Positions 17,596 through 25,840 of a stretch of DNA of 64,000 nucleotides are shown here, in pieces (within the stretch, counting starts at the first letter, position 1; every line of letters starts with the position of its first letter). The position numbers were made by a program, and so were the translations under genes. The notes under the pieces are model-generated. The model made no database searches, was not told the origin of the DNA, and saw only the letters and a list, made by a program, of their open reading frames with translations. The DNA lies in contig CANLTI010000005.1 in the NCBI GenBank assembly GCA_947494095.1, forward strand, positions 1 through 64,000, given 5' to 3'. Source of the DNA: an uncultured Pseudomonadales bacterium (lineage in GTDB: Bacteria; Pseudomonadota; Gammaproteobacteria; Pseudomonadales; Cellvibrionaceae).

Positions 17596-18477
17596 CTAAA
17601 ACGTTTCGATATCCTCAGCAAAGCTCTTCCAAACCAATGTTCCCTGACCGTAAATTGCCTCTAGCATTTCACAGCGATACCATTCGTTTTCTAAGTACTC
17701 GGGGTCACACACGCTGTACTCATTTAACATAAAGCCCAGCGTAACAGTATCCATCTCTCGATTGCGTAACATGACCGAGCGATAAACCGGCTGCCCATCA
17801 ATCACTTCAATTTGCGTTTCATTTTTATGGCACAAGGCGCATGAGCTTAGTTCATTACTTTCGTAAAGATTAATATCTACATAAGGCGACTTACGCGATA
17901 AAGTTTGCGTAATGGGAAACTTAAACTCCCCCTTGATGGACTGTCGCGTAGGTAAATCGGTGTCGACCTCTAACGAGACCTCTAACAACTGTACACCATC
18001 GACATCCCAAAACTTCTTATCGCGACCGGTGATCGGATCTTTAATATTCAGGCCTGTTTCAGGGTCGTGCTTAGGATCGTCTTGCTCATCGGGTACAACC
18101 GTGAGTATCAGCTTATCGATAAGGAAGAATATACGAGGACTGCGATGGCCTTTTGAGCGCTGAGCACTAAATGCACTTTTGGTCGCATTGTAATACATGG
18201 GGCGCGGTAAACTTTTAATAAAGCAAGGCAATGTTAAAGGCTTAGGCATCGCGTTAATCCAATTTACAATAGAATTAATATCCGTCAGTGCCAGCCCCAC
18301 TGGCGCCTCACACAAGGACTCAGCCGCCACACTAGAGTGCGCACTCGAGGAGTTGCCTGCCGAAGAGCCATCAACAACAATGGGGCCGCCATCACACCCC
18401 ACTAAGGCTTCACAAAACATAACTAACATAAACACAAAAAAAGAACGTTGAATAAACTGATTACTGGACGAGACCAT
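17596..18477 (-). CDS. Exported lipoprotein with one c-type heme motif, unknown function
   Basis: I do not recognise the family. The 293-residue protein begins with a signal sequence ending in a lipobox (ALVGC, Cys near residue 28), then a short Ser-rich linker (SSAGNSSSAHSS) and a globular part. A single CxxCH motif (CALCH) near residue 219 suggests one covalent heme c in the periplasm. Aspartate-rich segments such as PDEQDDPKHDPETG could bind calcium. It is transcribed alone between tilS and the methyltransferase gene. It might be a monoheme electron carrier, but no partner gene adjoins it. Confidence 0.65.
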   Translation of the reverse strand: MVSSSNQFIQRSFFVFMLVMFCEALVGCDGGPIVVDGSSAGNSSSAHSSVAAESLCEAPVGLALTDINSIVNWINAMPKPLTLPCFIKSLPRPMYYNATKSAFSAQRSKGHRSPRIFFLIDKLILTVVPDEQDDPKHDPETGLNIKDPITGRDKKFWDVDGVQLLEVSLEVDTDLPTRQSIKGEFKFPITQTLSRKSPYVDINLYESNELSSCALCHKNETQIEVIDGQPVYRSVMLRNREMDTVTLGFMLNEYSVCDPEYLENEWYRCEMLEAIYGQGTLVWKSFAEDIETF

Positions 18478-18714
18478 GACGCAAAACCTTACAGTGATAT
18501 ATTTCCATTTTATGCATACTTTATATAATGCTCTATACCTTTAAGCAACGTTAGTATTGGCTGTTGTTGCTCAAATTGACCTATATCAACCTTTATTTTT
18601 AAGATGCGGAAGCAGCTCGCATACTCAATGTTAACTGCATCACAAAGTTTTATACCCGCTATCTGTCACACTAAGCACTCACGCTATTTGCAATTGGGCC
18701 GCATATCTCGAATA

Positions 18715-20229
18715 ATGTCTCAATTTTTAGAGATACTTGTGACTAAACAACGCCGCCCCGTAAAAAACACCCGCACCTCTCGCCCAGAGCGCAGCTCTAA
18801 GCCCACTCAAGACAGGCCAGCGTCGAGCCAACAATACACAAGCAATAGGCCAAAAGGTGAGCAAAGCAGCTACAGCAGCTTTGACCGTACAGCGAATCAA
18901 ATGCGCCAAGCGCTTGAGCTGTGGCAGCAATGGTTAAGTGAAAGCAACTGGTACCAGCTTGATCGCTGGCTCAAAAACACGCTAGGTAGAAACAAAAAAT
19001 ACGGTAAACGTGATCGCCTCTTCTATGGCGACGTACTCTTTAACGCAACGCGCTTTGGCTACTGGGCTGCGATTGTCATAGAGAGCCAACAACACAAAAA
19101 GCTCGATAAATCAGACCCAGCCTTAATGGCTGATTTTATTGGCCAATTTGGCGAGCAAGCACCTAGCGCAACCGCCCTTAAATCACAGCTTCGCCTGCTA
19201 GCGCTAAGCCCACAAGGGGCCGATTTTTTAAGCCTTTGCCAATGGCGCGCAAAAGGCGATAGCGCAGCGGTATTACCTGAAACACTCAGCCATTACGCCA
19301 CTAGCATTCAAGCCATCTCAAAGCTTAGCGAGCACAACCGCCTCGGTCAGCTTGTTTGGCACGGCATACCGGTACAGTACTTTGCCGACATTGAAGCACT
19401 CAGTGTTATTGCCGCGCGCGCAGATGCTGCCGATGACTTTCTCGAGGCACAAGATACACGCCCGCCCCTGTGGCTCAGGCTTAACCGTATCGACAAAAAA
19501 GATGATGCCTTTAAAGAACTTAGCGAATTCTATACGGTAGAGCTCGATGGCGCCGCGTTATCGGTTGTGGGTGAGCGAGGCATTTTTGGTCTCGAGTGCT
19601 ACAAAACAGGCTTAGTCGAAATTCAAGATTGGGCCTCTCAGCAACTTGCGCTCAAAGTAGCGGCCACACCCGGTCAAAAAATATGGGATACCTGTGCCGG
19701 CGGTGGCGGCAAAACCCTTGCCGTAGCGGCCCCGCTTAATAATAAAGGCGCCGTATGGGCGACCGATATTAGAGAGCATAAATTAAACGAAGTAAAACGC
19801 CGCGCCAAGCAGGCAGGCTTTTACAATATTCGCACCGCACCTTGGGATGGCGAAGAGGCCTTTAGGCTTCCCAAAGAAATTGCACGTGACGGTGGCTTTG
19901 ACTGGGTACTGGTCGACGGCCCTTGTAGCTCAAGTGGTACCTGGCGCCGAAACCCAGACGCTAAACTACGCAACCTAGGTGAAGACCTCACAGGGCTTAA
20001 TGAGCTGCAACTTAAGCTCCTCACAAACGCTAGCCTTAGCGTGAAGCCTGGCGGTAAAATTGTGTACGGCACCTGCTCTATTTTTGAGTGTGAAAACAAC
20101 GCAATTGTACAAGCCTTCTTAAGCCAAAATACGGGCTGGGTACTCGATAGCGCAGAGCTTATGGGTTGCCCAAACCACAATAGTGACTCTTTATTTGCCG
20201 CCGTTATGACTAAAGTGATCCCTAAATAA
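18715..20229 (+). CDS. RsmB/NOP-family RNA (cytosine-5)-methyltransferase
   Basis: This is a SAM-dependent m5C methyltransferase acting on rRNA or tRNA. The SAM-binding loop is WDTCAGGGGKTLAVA. The two catalytic cysteines are in VDGPCSSSGTWRRNPD (motif IV) and YGTCSIFECEN (motif VI). The N-terminus is basic and Ser/Arg-rich (about residues 8-55) and may help bind RNA. The start is uncertain: ATG 18604, ATG 18715 and GTG 18739 are all in frame and none has a strong ribosome-binding site. I chose 18715 because the residues upstream look unconserved. A strong bidirectional terminator follows. Confidence 0.85.
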   Translation: MSQFLEILVTKQRRPVKNTRTSRPERSSKPTQDRPASSQQYTSNRPKGEQSSYSSFDRTANQMRQALELWQQWLSESNWYQLDRWLKNTLGRNKKYGKRDRLFYGDVLFNATRFGYWAAIVIESQQHKKLDKSDPALMADFIGQFGEQAPSATALKSQLRLLALSPQGADFLSLCQWRAKGDSAAVLPETLSHYATSIQAISKLSEHNRLGQLVWHGIPVQYFADIEALSVIAARADAADDFLEAQDTRPPLWLRLNRIDKKDDAFKELSEFYTVELDGAALSVVGERGIFGLECYKTGLVEIQDWASQQLALKVAATPGQKIWDTCAGGGGKTLAVAAPLNNKGAVWATDIREHKLNEVKRRAKQAGFYNIRTAPWDGEEAFRLPKEIARDGGFDWVLVDGPCSSSGTWRRNPDAKLRNLGEDLTGLNELQLKLLTNASLSVKPGGKIVYGTCSIFECENNAIVQAFLSQNTGWVLDSAELMGCPNHNSDSLFAAVMTKVIPK

Positions 20230-20398
20230 GCGCCGCTTTTAATATCATTTGTAACATACCACCTTGCAACATGTCACCTGACAGCTGATCAAACACTACC
20301 GCTTAGCTATAGCGCTGCAAGATTAAAGACTACATAAAGACTACATAAAGACTACAAAGCTAAACCGTTACTGAATTAAAAAAGTACCGGCACCTTCA

Positions 20399-20446
20399 GT
20401 GAGACATAAAAAAAGCAGCCTAGAGGCTGCTTTTTTTATGTCTCAC
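20399..20446. terminator. Strong bidirectional terminator
   Basis: A 22-bp perfect stem, with core AAAAAAAGCAGCC / GGCTGCTTTTTTT and a 4-nt loop TAGA, is among the longest in the window. The A/T tracts let it work in both directions, between the methyltransferase gene and the Sel1/ankyrin gene. Confidence 0.93.
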
Positions 20447-20468
20447 ATTTAAGCTTTTGCGGGGGTCT

Positions 20469-22487
20469 TTAAAAAAACGACTTAGAGCCTTTATAGTTTT
20501 CTAAATACTTAAGCACCAACGTATGCCCTTCCTCTTGAGCCAAAATCGCCGCTGTTTTACCATCGCGGTTACGACGTTTAGGCTCGGCACCGTGCTCAAG
20601 TAATAACTTAACGGTCGATAAATGCCCGCCTTGAGCCGCCAACATTAAGGGTGTTAGTGTCATGTTATTACGGGCACCTAAATTAACCTCACGCGCCAAC
20701 AACAATGCCACCACATCATCAAACCCCGATTGCGCCGATAACATTAACGGCGTATTGCCTTGCTTATTCGGGATATCAATTTTTAAATCATAAGGTGCAA
20801 TCGCCGAAAAAACCTCAGTAAAGCCCATTTTAGCGGCATACGTTAATGGCGCGTATTCATCAACATCCATTAACGTTACATTGGCGCCGGCTTTAATCAG
20901 TGCCTCAACCGCCTTCACTTGGTTTTTAGAGGTGGCTAACCACAAAGCTGTGCGCTGTAAATCATCACGCACATCTAAATCGACCGAGGCCTTCACTAGC
21001 GCAATAATAGCAGCAGTGTCACCCAGCTCAGCAGCCCACATTAAAGCTGTTTTACCTTTAAATTTAACACTCAGCTCCGTTGATTGATTAGCATATGAAA
21101 ACTTAACCAACTGCCATGCGATTTTAGAGTACTGCTTGCGCAAAGCAATATGCAACACAGGTTCCAAATCCTTGCTACGCGTTACCGTTGCATTTTTAGC
21201 AATCAGTGCATTAACTACCTCTAATTGATTATTCTCAACAGCGACTGACAATGGGCTTTGACCGTGTTCAGAGACAAAATTAATATCCGCGCCCTCGCTT
21301 AATAAGCGCTCAAGCACATCTACATGTCCATGCCAAGCGGCGCGCACTAATGGCGTTAAACCCTCTTGATCTAAGCTATCGACATTAAAACCGGCTTTTT
21401 GACGATCTTTAAGAATCACACTCACTAATGACATTTGGCCACGCCACGCAGCGATATTCAGCGGCGGCCATCCTTTAAAGGGGTTGTCGTCATCATCGAT
21501 CATCGCCGCTTGACGCTCAATATTACTGGCCAATACGCTATCGCTCGGCTCAGTCCTCGAGCCCGTAAAGGCTTGTCGTTTGCCACTTGTCGCGCCAGCA
21601 GCGAGTAAAGAGGCCTTTACCGCATCATCTTTAGCATTATCTAGCGCTGTAAATTCTTTTTTATTTTTAAGGTTAGGGTTCGCCTTTTGCTTTAAGAGCA
21701 TATTGACCAATGCCAAGCTTTGCTGTTGAGCGGCAAGATGTAACGGCGTGTTATTTAGCTGATCAAGCCCGTTGACATTAGCGCCCGCTTTAAGCAGCGA
21801 CTTAAGCACTGAGGCGCTGTTGCGCTTAACGGCAAAAATAAGCGGTGTATCGCCAAATGCATTGGCCGTATTGGCCGAGGCGCCGCCGGCGAGCAACGCA
21901 CCAATTGCGGCTTTATTGTTTTTCTCTATCGCAAAAGTCAGCGGCGTATGGCCCGATGAATCAACGCCATTAACTACCGATACGTGGCTCAAAGACTGCT
22001 GCAACGCCAGTAAATCGTTATTGCGAATCATAGCGATGAGATCAGAGGTTGTTTTAGTGCCAGTAGACTGTAATTGCTGGTTTACTTTAACAAGCTTGCG
22101 CTCAGCTTTAGTGGCGCCGCCGTTTAATGCCACTTGATACCAGCGCTGCGCTTGAGCTAGATTTTTAGGCGTGCCTTTACCTCGCTCATGTAAAGCCGCT
22201 AAGTTATAAGCTGCGTCAATATGGCCTTGCTGTGCGGCCTTTGTTAACCATAAAACACTTTTTTTATAATCGCGCGGCAATCCATTACCGGTTGTGTACA
22301 GCGATGCCAGTAAATACTGCGCCTCTTGATCACCGGCATTTGACAGTACGGTCAATTGCTCTTGCGCGAGTGAAAATTGCTTAGTGCGAATGGCCAAACG
22401 GGCATCATCCAACGTGACGCTATATGCCGGTGCGCTAATATATAAGGCACATAGCAGGCCAAACGTCGATATTAATTGTTTACTCAT
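20469..22487 (-). CDS. Periplasmic Sel1-like / ankyrin-repeat protein
   Basis: This 672-residue protein has a signal peptide (MSKQLIS to about residue 23), two Sel1-type TPR repeats (about 35-120) with the YLLASLY.TGNG and YNLAALHERGKG cores, and then about fourteen ankyrin repeats to the C-terminus, many with the TPL.LA signature. It has no enzymatic domain and is probably a protein-binding scaffold in the periplasm. The start was set at 22487, 2 bp after the FAD-oxidoreductase stop; the frame is open to 22568, but that stretch overlaps the upstream gene and precedes the signal peptide. The tight spacing indicates co-transcription, tying it to the redox locus. Confidence 0.85.
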   Translation of the reverse strand: MSKQLISTFGLLCALYISAPAYSVTLDDARLAIRTKQFSLAQEQLTVLSNAGDQEAQYLLASLYTTGNGLPRDYKKSVLWLTKAAQQGHIDAAYNLAALHERGKGTPKNLAQAQRWYQVALNGGATKAERKLVKVNQQLQSTGTKTTSDLIAMIRNNDLLALQQSLSHVSVVNGVDSSGHTPLTFAIEKNNKAAIGALLAGGASANTANAFGDTPLIFAVKRNSASVLKSLLKAGANVNGLDQLNNTPLHLAAQQQSLALVNMLLKQKANPNLKNKKEFTALDNAKDDAVKASLLAAGATSGKRQAFTGSRTEPSDSVLASNIERQAAMIDDDDNPFKGWPPLNIAAWRGQMSLVSVILKDRQKAGFNVDSLDQEGLTPLVRAAWHGHVDVLERLLSEGADINFVSEHGQSPLSVAVENNQLEVVNALIAKNATVTRSKDLEPVLHIALRKQYSKIAWQLVKFSYANQSTELSVKFKGKTALMWAAELGDTAAIIALVKASVDLDVRDDLQRTALWLATSKNQVKAVEALIKAGANVTLMDVDEYAPLTYAAKMGFTEVFSAIAPYDLKIDIPNKQGNTPLMLSAQSGFDDVVALLLAREVNLGARNNMTLTPLMLAAQGGHLSTVKLLLEHGAEPKRRNRDGKTAAILAQEEGHTLVLKYLENYKGSKSFF

Positions 22488-22489
22488 TT

Positions 22490-23794
22490 TTACACTTCGC
22501 CGTATTTGGTTTGTATTTCGATGCCAAGCTTTTTCAAAAATGGCGTCGGTAAAATACCACCGGCACACACAATGACGCCGTCATTTTTAAACGTGACTTC
22601 TTTGCCGCTTTTGTCCAATATAGTGACCGCTTCAGCGGTCACGTTTTTTACATTAGACTCCAGCATTACATTCAAGCGCCCTGCCGCTTCACAGTCCTCC
22701 ACCTTTTTACGGTTTTTAGCTTTAGCTCGCGAAAAGCTCGCACTGCGATAAGAGATCGTCACCGTTGTGCCCGGCTCTTCGGCAATACTCGTCGCCGCCT
22801 CTAGGGCACTATCACCGCCGCCAACAACTAATATGTGATTATCGCGATACTGTGCCGGATCGATCAAACGATACACCACTTTGGCATGCTCCTCTCCTGG
22901 TACACCTAACTTGCGCGGTGTTCCTCGACGCCCTAGACACAATAAAATGGTTTTTGCCGTAAATTGACCCTTTGTCGTCAATACTGTAAAACCGCCATTC
23001 GTGCCTTCGGCACCCTCTAAGCGCTCACCAAAATCCACCTTCAGTTTCGCCTCTTGAATAATGCTTTCCCAAAACTCAAGTAGCGCTTCTTTAGTGGTTT
23101 CTTTAAAAGAGACTTTACCGACAATAGGCAAATTAACAGGCGCTGTCATCACCAGCTTTTTACGCGGAAAATGTGATACCGCACCACCTAAAGAGTCTTG
23201 CTCCATGAGCTTATATTTAAGATTCTTCTTTTTAGCCGCTAAGCCCGCACCAATACCAGCAGGGCCTGCACCAACAATTAACACGTCATAATCAAAAGCA
23301 TGTTTTTTGGTGGCTGCTTTAGCAATCGAATCTATCGCTTGTACGCCTTGCTCTATCGCATTGCGAATAAGGCCCATTCCGCCCAGCTCGCCTGCAATAT
23401 ACATCCCTTTTACATTCGTTTCAAAAGTCGGCTCTAACACCGGGATATCCATTCCGCGTCGCTCAGTACCAAAAACCAACGTAATGGCCTCAACGGGGCA
23501 TGCTGCTTTACAGGCACCATGACCAATACAGTTGGTGGGTTCAATCAGCTCGGCTTTGCCGTGAATCAGTCCTAAGATATCCCCCTCTGGGCAAGCCCGC
23601 GCGCAGGCTCCACAACCCAAGCAGATGCTCGGGTCAATCACAGGATGTAAACTTGCCGGCTCAATCAAGCCTGCATCAACGGCTTCTTTCTTTTTAGCTA
23701 AGGTTTTACGGTGCTTAAGGGATTTTAAAAGCCAGTAACCTCCCCAAATCAATAACATTAGGCAGACGTAAACAGCTAAATCTTCAAATGACAT
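22490..23794 (-). CDS. Membrane-anchored FAD/NAD(P) oxidoreductase with two 4Fe-4S motifs
   Basis: This 434-residue protein has an N-terminal membrane helix (about residues 6-22), two 4Fe-4S ferredoxin motifs (CLGCGACARACP about 58-69 and CIGHGACKAACP about 87-98), and a thioredoxin-reductase-like flavoprotein domain with two dinucleotide-binding loops (VGAGPAGIGAG for FAD, VVGGGDSALEAA for NAD(P)). No CxxC redox disulfide of true thioredoxin reductase is seen, so electrons probably leave through the Fe-S clusters. The likely role is oxidising NAD(P)H at the cytoplasmic face and passing electrons to a membrane partner, or the reverse. It is divergent from the cytochrome operon, whose b-type membrane protein is a natural partner. 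Confidence 0.82.
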   Translation of the reverse strand: MSFEDLAVYVCLMLLIWGGYWLLKSLKHRKTLAKKKEAVDAGLIEPASLHPVIDPSICLGCGACARACPEGDILGLIHGKAELIEPTNCIGHGACKAACPVEAITLVFGTERRGMDIPVLEPTFETNVKGMYIAGELGGMGLIRNAIEQGVQAIDSIAKAATKKHAFDYDVLIVGAGPAGIGAGLAAKKKNLKYKLMEQDSLGGAVSHFPRKKLVMTAPVNLPIVGKVSFKETTKEALLEFWESIIQEAKLKVDFGERLEGAEGTNGGFTVLTTKGQFTAKTILLCLGRRGTPRKLGVPGEEHAKVVYRLIDPAQYRDNHILVVGGGDSALEAATSIAEEPGTTVTISYRSASFSRAKAKNRKKVEDCEAAGRLNVMLESNVKNVTAEAVTILDKSGKEVTFKNDGVIVCAGGILPTPFLKKLGIEIQTKYGEV

Positions 23795-24386
23795 AATTTA
23801 ATTAACCTGCGACCTAGTGCCGCCTTTAACGTAGGGTTCGCACAAATGCAAAACCCAGTAAATAGAATGAGAATAATAGTCAAATTTTGTGACGATGGAT
23901 AAAACTAACCGCTGTATAGCGATTGTCTAGCAAGCGCTCAAGCTCGATTCATTATTACCCAGCAAAAGTGTGACGTAACACACAATACGCACCAAGTACG
24001 CAAAGATAATAGCTACCACGCCAATTTTGCGCTCAAAACCCGCTAACACTTTCATTTTAAACCAAAGTGCTAAGTTCAAATATCATAACTCCCTCAAAAA
24101 GACTCAGTTAACGGTAACAATCACTGCCGGACCGCCTTTGCAAATAAAAAATACACAACTAAAACTAAACTACTTGCTCTACTTTTCAGTAAAAAGTAAT
24201 GGTTAAAACCTTTAATCGCATGCATAAAGGTGGATACAATAACCATTTTCAGCGATGATACGCACTTTGGCTCAGTATTAAGCACCATTAATCACTGTAG
24301 CTCGAGCACTGACAATTCATTTGACTGTCACAGCGACTATAAGGGTCGGCCTTTTTTTGCTAACATTCAAAGAGACATAGCCTATT
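23795..24386. promoter_or_regulatory. Divergent regulatory region of the redox locus
   Basis: This 592-bp spacer separates the oxidoreductase arm from the cytochrome arm, so both promoters must lie here. Seen: a weak Fur-box-like site at 23868-23882 (about 11 of 15 matches), a short inverted motif GTGTGACGTAACACAC near 23968, and the inverted repeat TACTTTT / AAAAGTA at 24180-24198. None is decisive. The open frame at 24230-24490 looks like chance. Confidence 0.4.
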
Positions 24387-24800
24387 ATGACAAATATACC
24401 TACAACACAAGCCATCTTATTATCGGTTTTGCTCGGCATGAGCAGCCTCAGCTTTGCTCAAGCACCGGATACTCAACCCACGGGGGTTAATGCCGGCGCC
24501 ATTGACCAGCTCTTGGTTGGCCTGCGCAAACGACTAGAGCAAAAACCTAACGATACCGGGGGCTGGGTATTATTGGCTAAATCTTATCATCACTTAGACC
24601 GCTGGCATGAGGCCGAAAAAGCCGCCGCTAAAGCACGCGCTCTGGGTTATGAAGGTGACATATTTCCGGGCGAACGCAGCATAGCCCCCAGTAGTCATGT
24701 TAAAGGGCACGCAAAAGCCGGCTCGATGGTCTCGTCCTTTTTTGAACAACAAGATGCCGAACACGATAAACCAACCGCGCCACAGACCACCCAACAATAA
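24387..24800 (+). CDS. Exported TPR protein (CcmI C-terminal-like)
   Basis: This 137-residue protein has a signal peptide ending near SFAQA (residue 25), then a TPR-like segment about residues 35-85 (LRKRLEQKPNDTGGWVLLAKSY). The segment resembles the periplasmic TPR of CcmI/NrfG heme-lyase accessory proteins, which hold apocytochrome c. The C-terminus is a polar tail rich in Gln, Thr and Pro. As first gene of the multiheme operon it could chaperone the two apocytochromes, though that is inference. An AGAGA sequence lies about 10 nt upstream of the start. Confidence 0.7.
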   Translation: MTNIPTTQAILLSVLLGMSSLSFAQAPDTQPTGVNAGAIDQLLVGLRKRLEQKPNDTGGWVLLAKSYHHLDRWHEAEKAAAKARALGYEGDIFPGERSIAPSSHVKGHAKAGSMVSSFFEQQDAEHDKPTAPQTTQQ

Positions 24801-24847
24801 ATAGCACGCACTGTGCACATCCGATTATTTGATTAAAGAAAACATTT

Positions 24848-25744
24848 ATGGCCACACGAAGTTCAGCATCAAAATACACAGGCGAAGGACAGTCTACCAA
24901 AAAGTCAGGGATTTTAAGCTTGACAACACTGTTTACGCTCACTGTGATTGCGGCACTGATCGTTGGCTGGAATGTGCGCGAAGAATACCTCTGGACTGCC
25001 GAATACGGCCTAGGCTATGCCTTGGGTATTTTAGGCGCTTCATTGATGATTGCTTTATTGATTTACCCGCTGCGTAAACATTACAGCCGCACGCCTTGGT
25101 TAGTTTTTTCTACAAAAACATGGTTTAAAATTCACATGGCCATGGGTGTACTTGGGCCTTTAAGCATTTTGTATCACTGTAACTTCAGCTTAGGCTCAAC
25201 TAACAGTAATATTACGTTGGCCGCCATGGGCTTAATGGTGACTAGCGGACTAATTGGTCGTTTTATTTACAGTAAAATACACTACAGCCTCTTTGGTCGC
25301 AAAATAGAAATTAAAGAGCTACAGTCGCAACGTGCAGCAATGCATGAGCAGCTCGATAACGACTCATTACCCGATGATATTTTACTAAACGATCTTTACG
25401 CCTTTGAAGAAAAAGTACTGGCCAGACGAGATTTAAAAGGCAACCTACTTAATATGCTGGTACTCGGTCTCAGCAGCCGCTGGCTGCTATTTCGGTTAGT
25501 CAAAAAAGTCAGGGTGCTCGTTACCCACAAAGATCATTTAAAAGGCGCCACAGCGCAAGAGCGAAAAGAATACTTCCAAACAACGTGTCAGCACTTGAGC
25601 AGCTATATAGGTACCCTTAAAAAAATAGCGGGTTTAGGCTTTTACGAGCGCTTGTTCTCGCTCTGGCACATGCTGCATTTGCCGATCTTTTTTATGCTTG
25701 TAATTACTGCGATCGCACATGTTTATGCTGTGCACTGGTACTAA
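24848..25744 (+). CDS. Five-helix membrane protein, probable b-type cytochrome
   Basis: This 298-residue protein has about five membrane helices: residues 24-44, 55-77, 95-115, 118-138 and 273-296. Paired histidines lie near helix ends: IHMAMG and YHCNF around helix 3, and WHMLHLP and AHVYAVHWY around the last helix. This pattern resembles cytochrome b561/ferric-reductase folds that bind two b hemes. A cytoplasmic helical domain with many charged residues lies between helices 4 and 5. It could carry electrons across the inner membrane from the FAD/Fe-S protein or the quinol pool to the periplasmic cytochromes. No FAD or NAD domain is fused. Confidence 0.65.
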   Translation: MATRSSASKYTGEGQSTKKSGILSLTTLFTLTVIAALIVGWNVREEYLWTAEYGLGYALGILGASLMIALLIYPLRKHYSRTPWLVFSTKTWFKIHMAMGVLGPLSILYHCNFSLGSTNSNITLAAMGLMVTSGLIGRFIYSKIHYSLFGRKIEIKELQSQRAAMHEQLDNDSLPDDILLNDLYAFEEKVLARRDLKGNLLNMLVLGLSSRWLLFRLVKKVRVLVTHKDHLKGATAQERKEYFQTTCQHLSSYIGTLKKIAGLGFYERLFSLWHMLHLPIFFMLVITAIAHVYAVHWY

Positions 25745-25840
25745 AATTAACATTCGCCTATGCACCCGAAAGGCAGCTTTTGGGTCTCGACTATTATCGG
25801 CCTTTTATACGATGGCCCAAAATTTAGCGAAGCCCTTGAT

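Noticed and set aside
22490-23794. True thioredoxin reductase
   Set aside because: The fold is similar, but the active-site CxxC is missing and two 4Fe-4S motifs plus a membrane helix are added.
24230-24490. 86-codon plus-strand ORF before the TPR gene
   Set aside because: It overlaps the TPR gene in another frame, has no ribosome-binding site and no coherent protein features.
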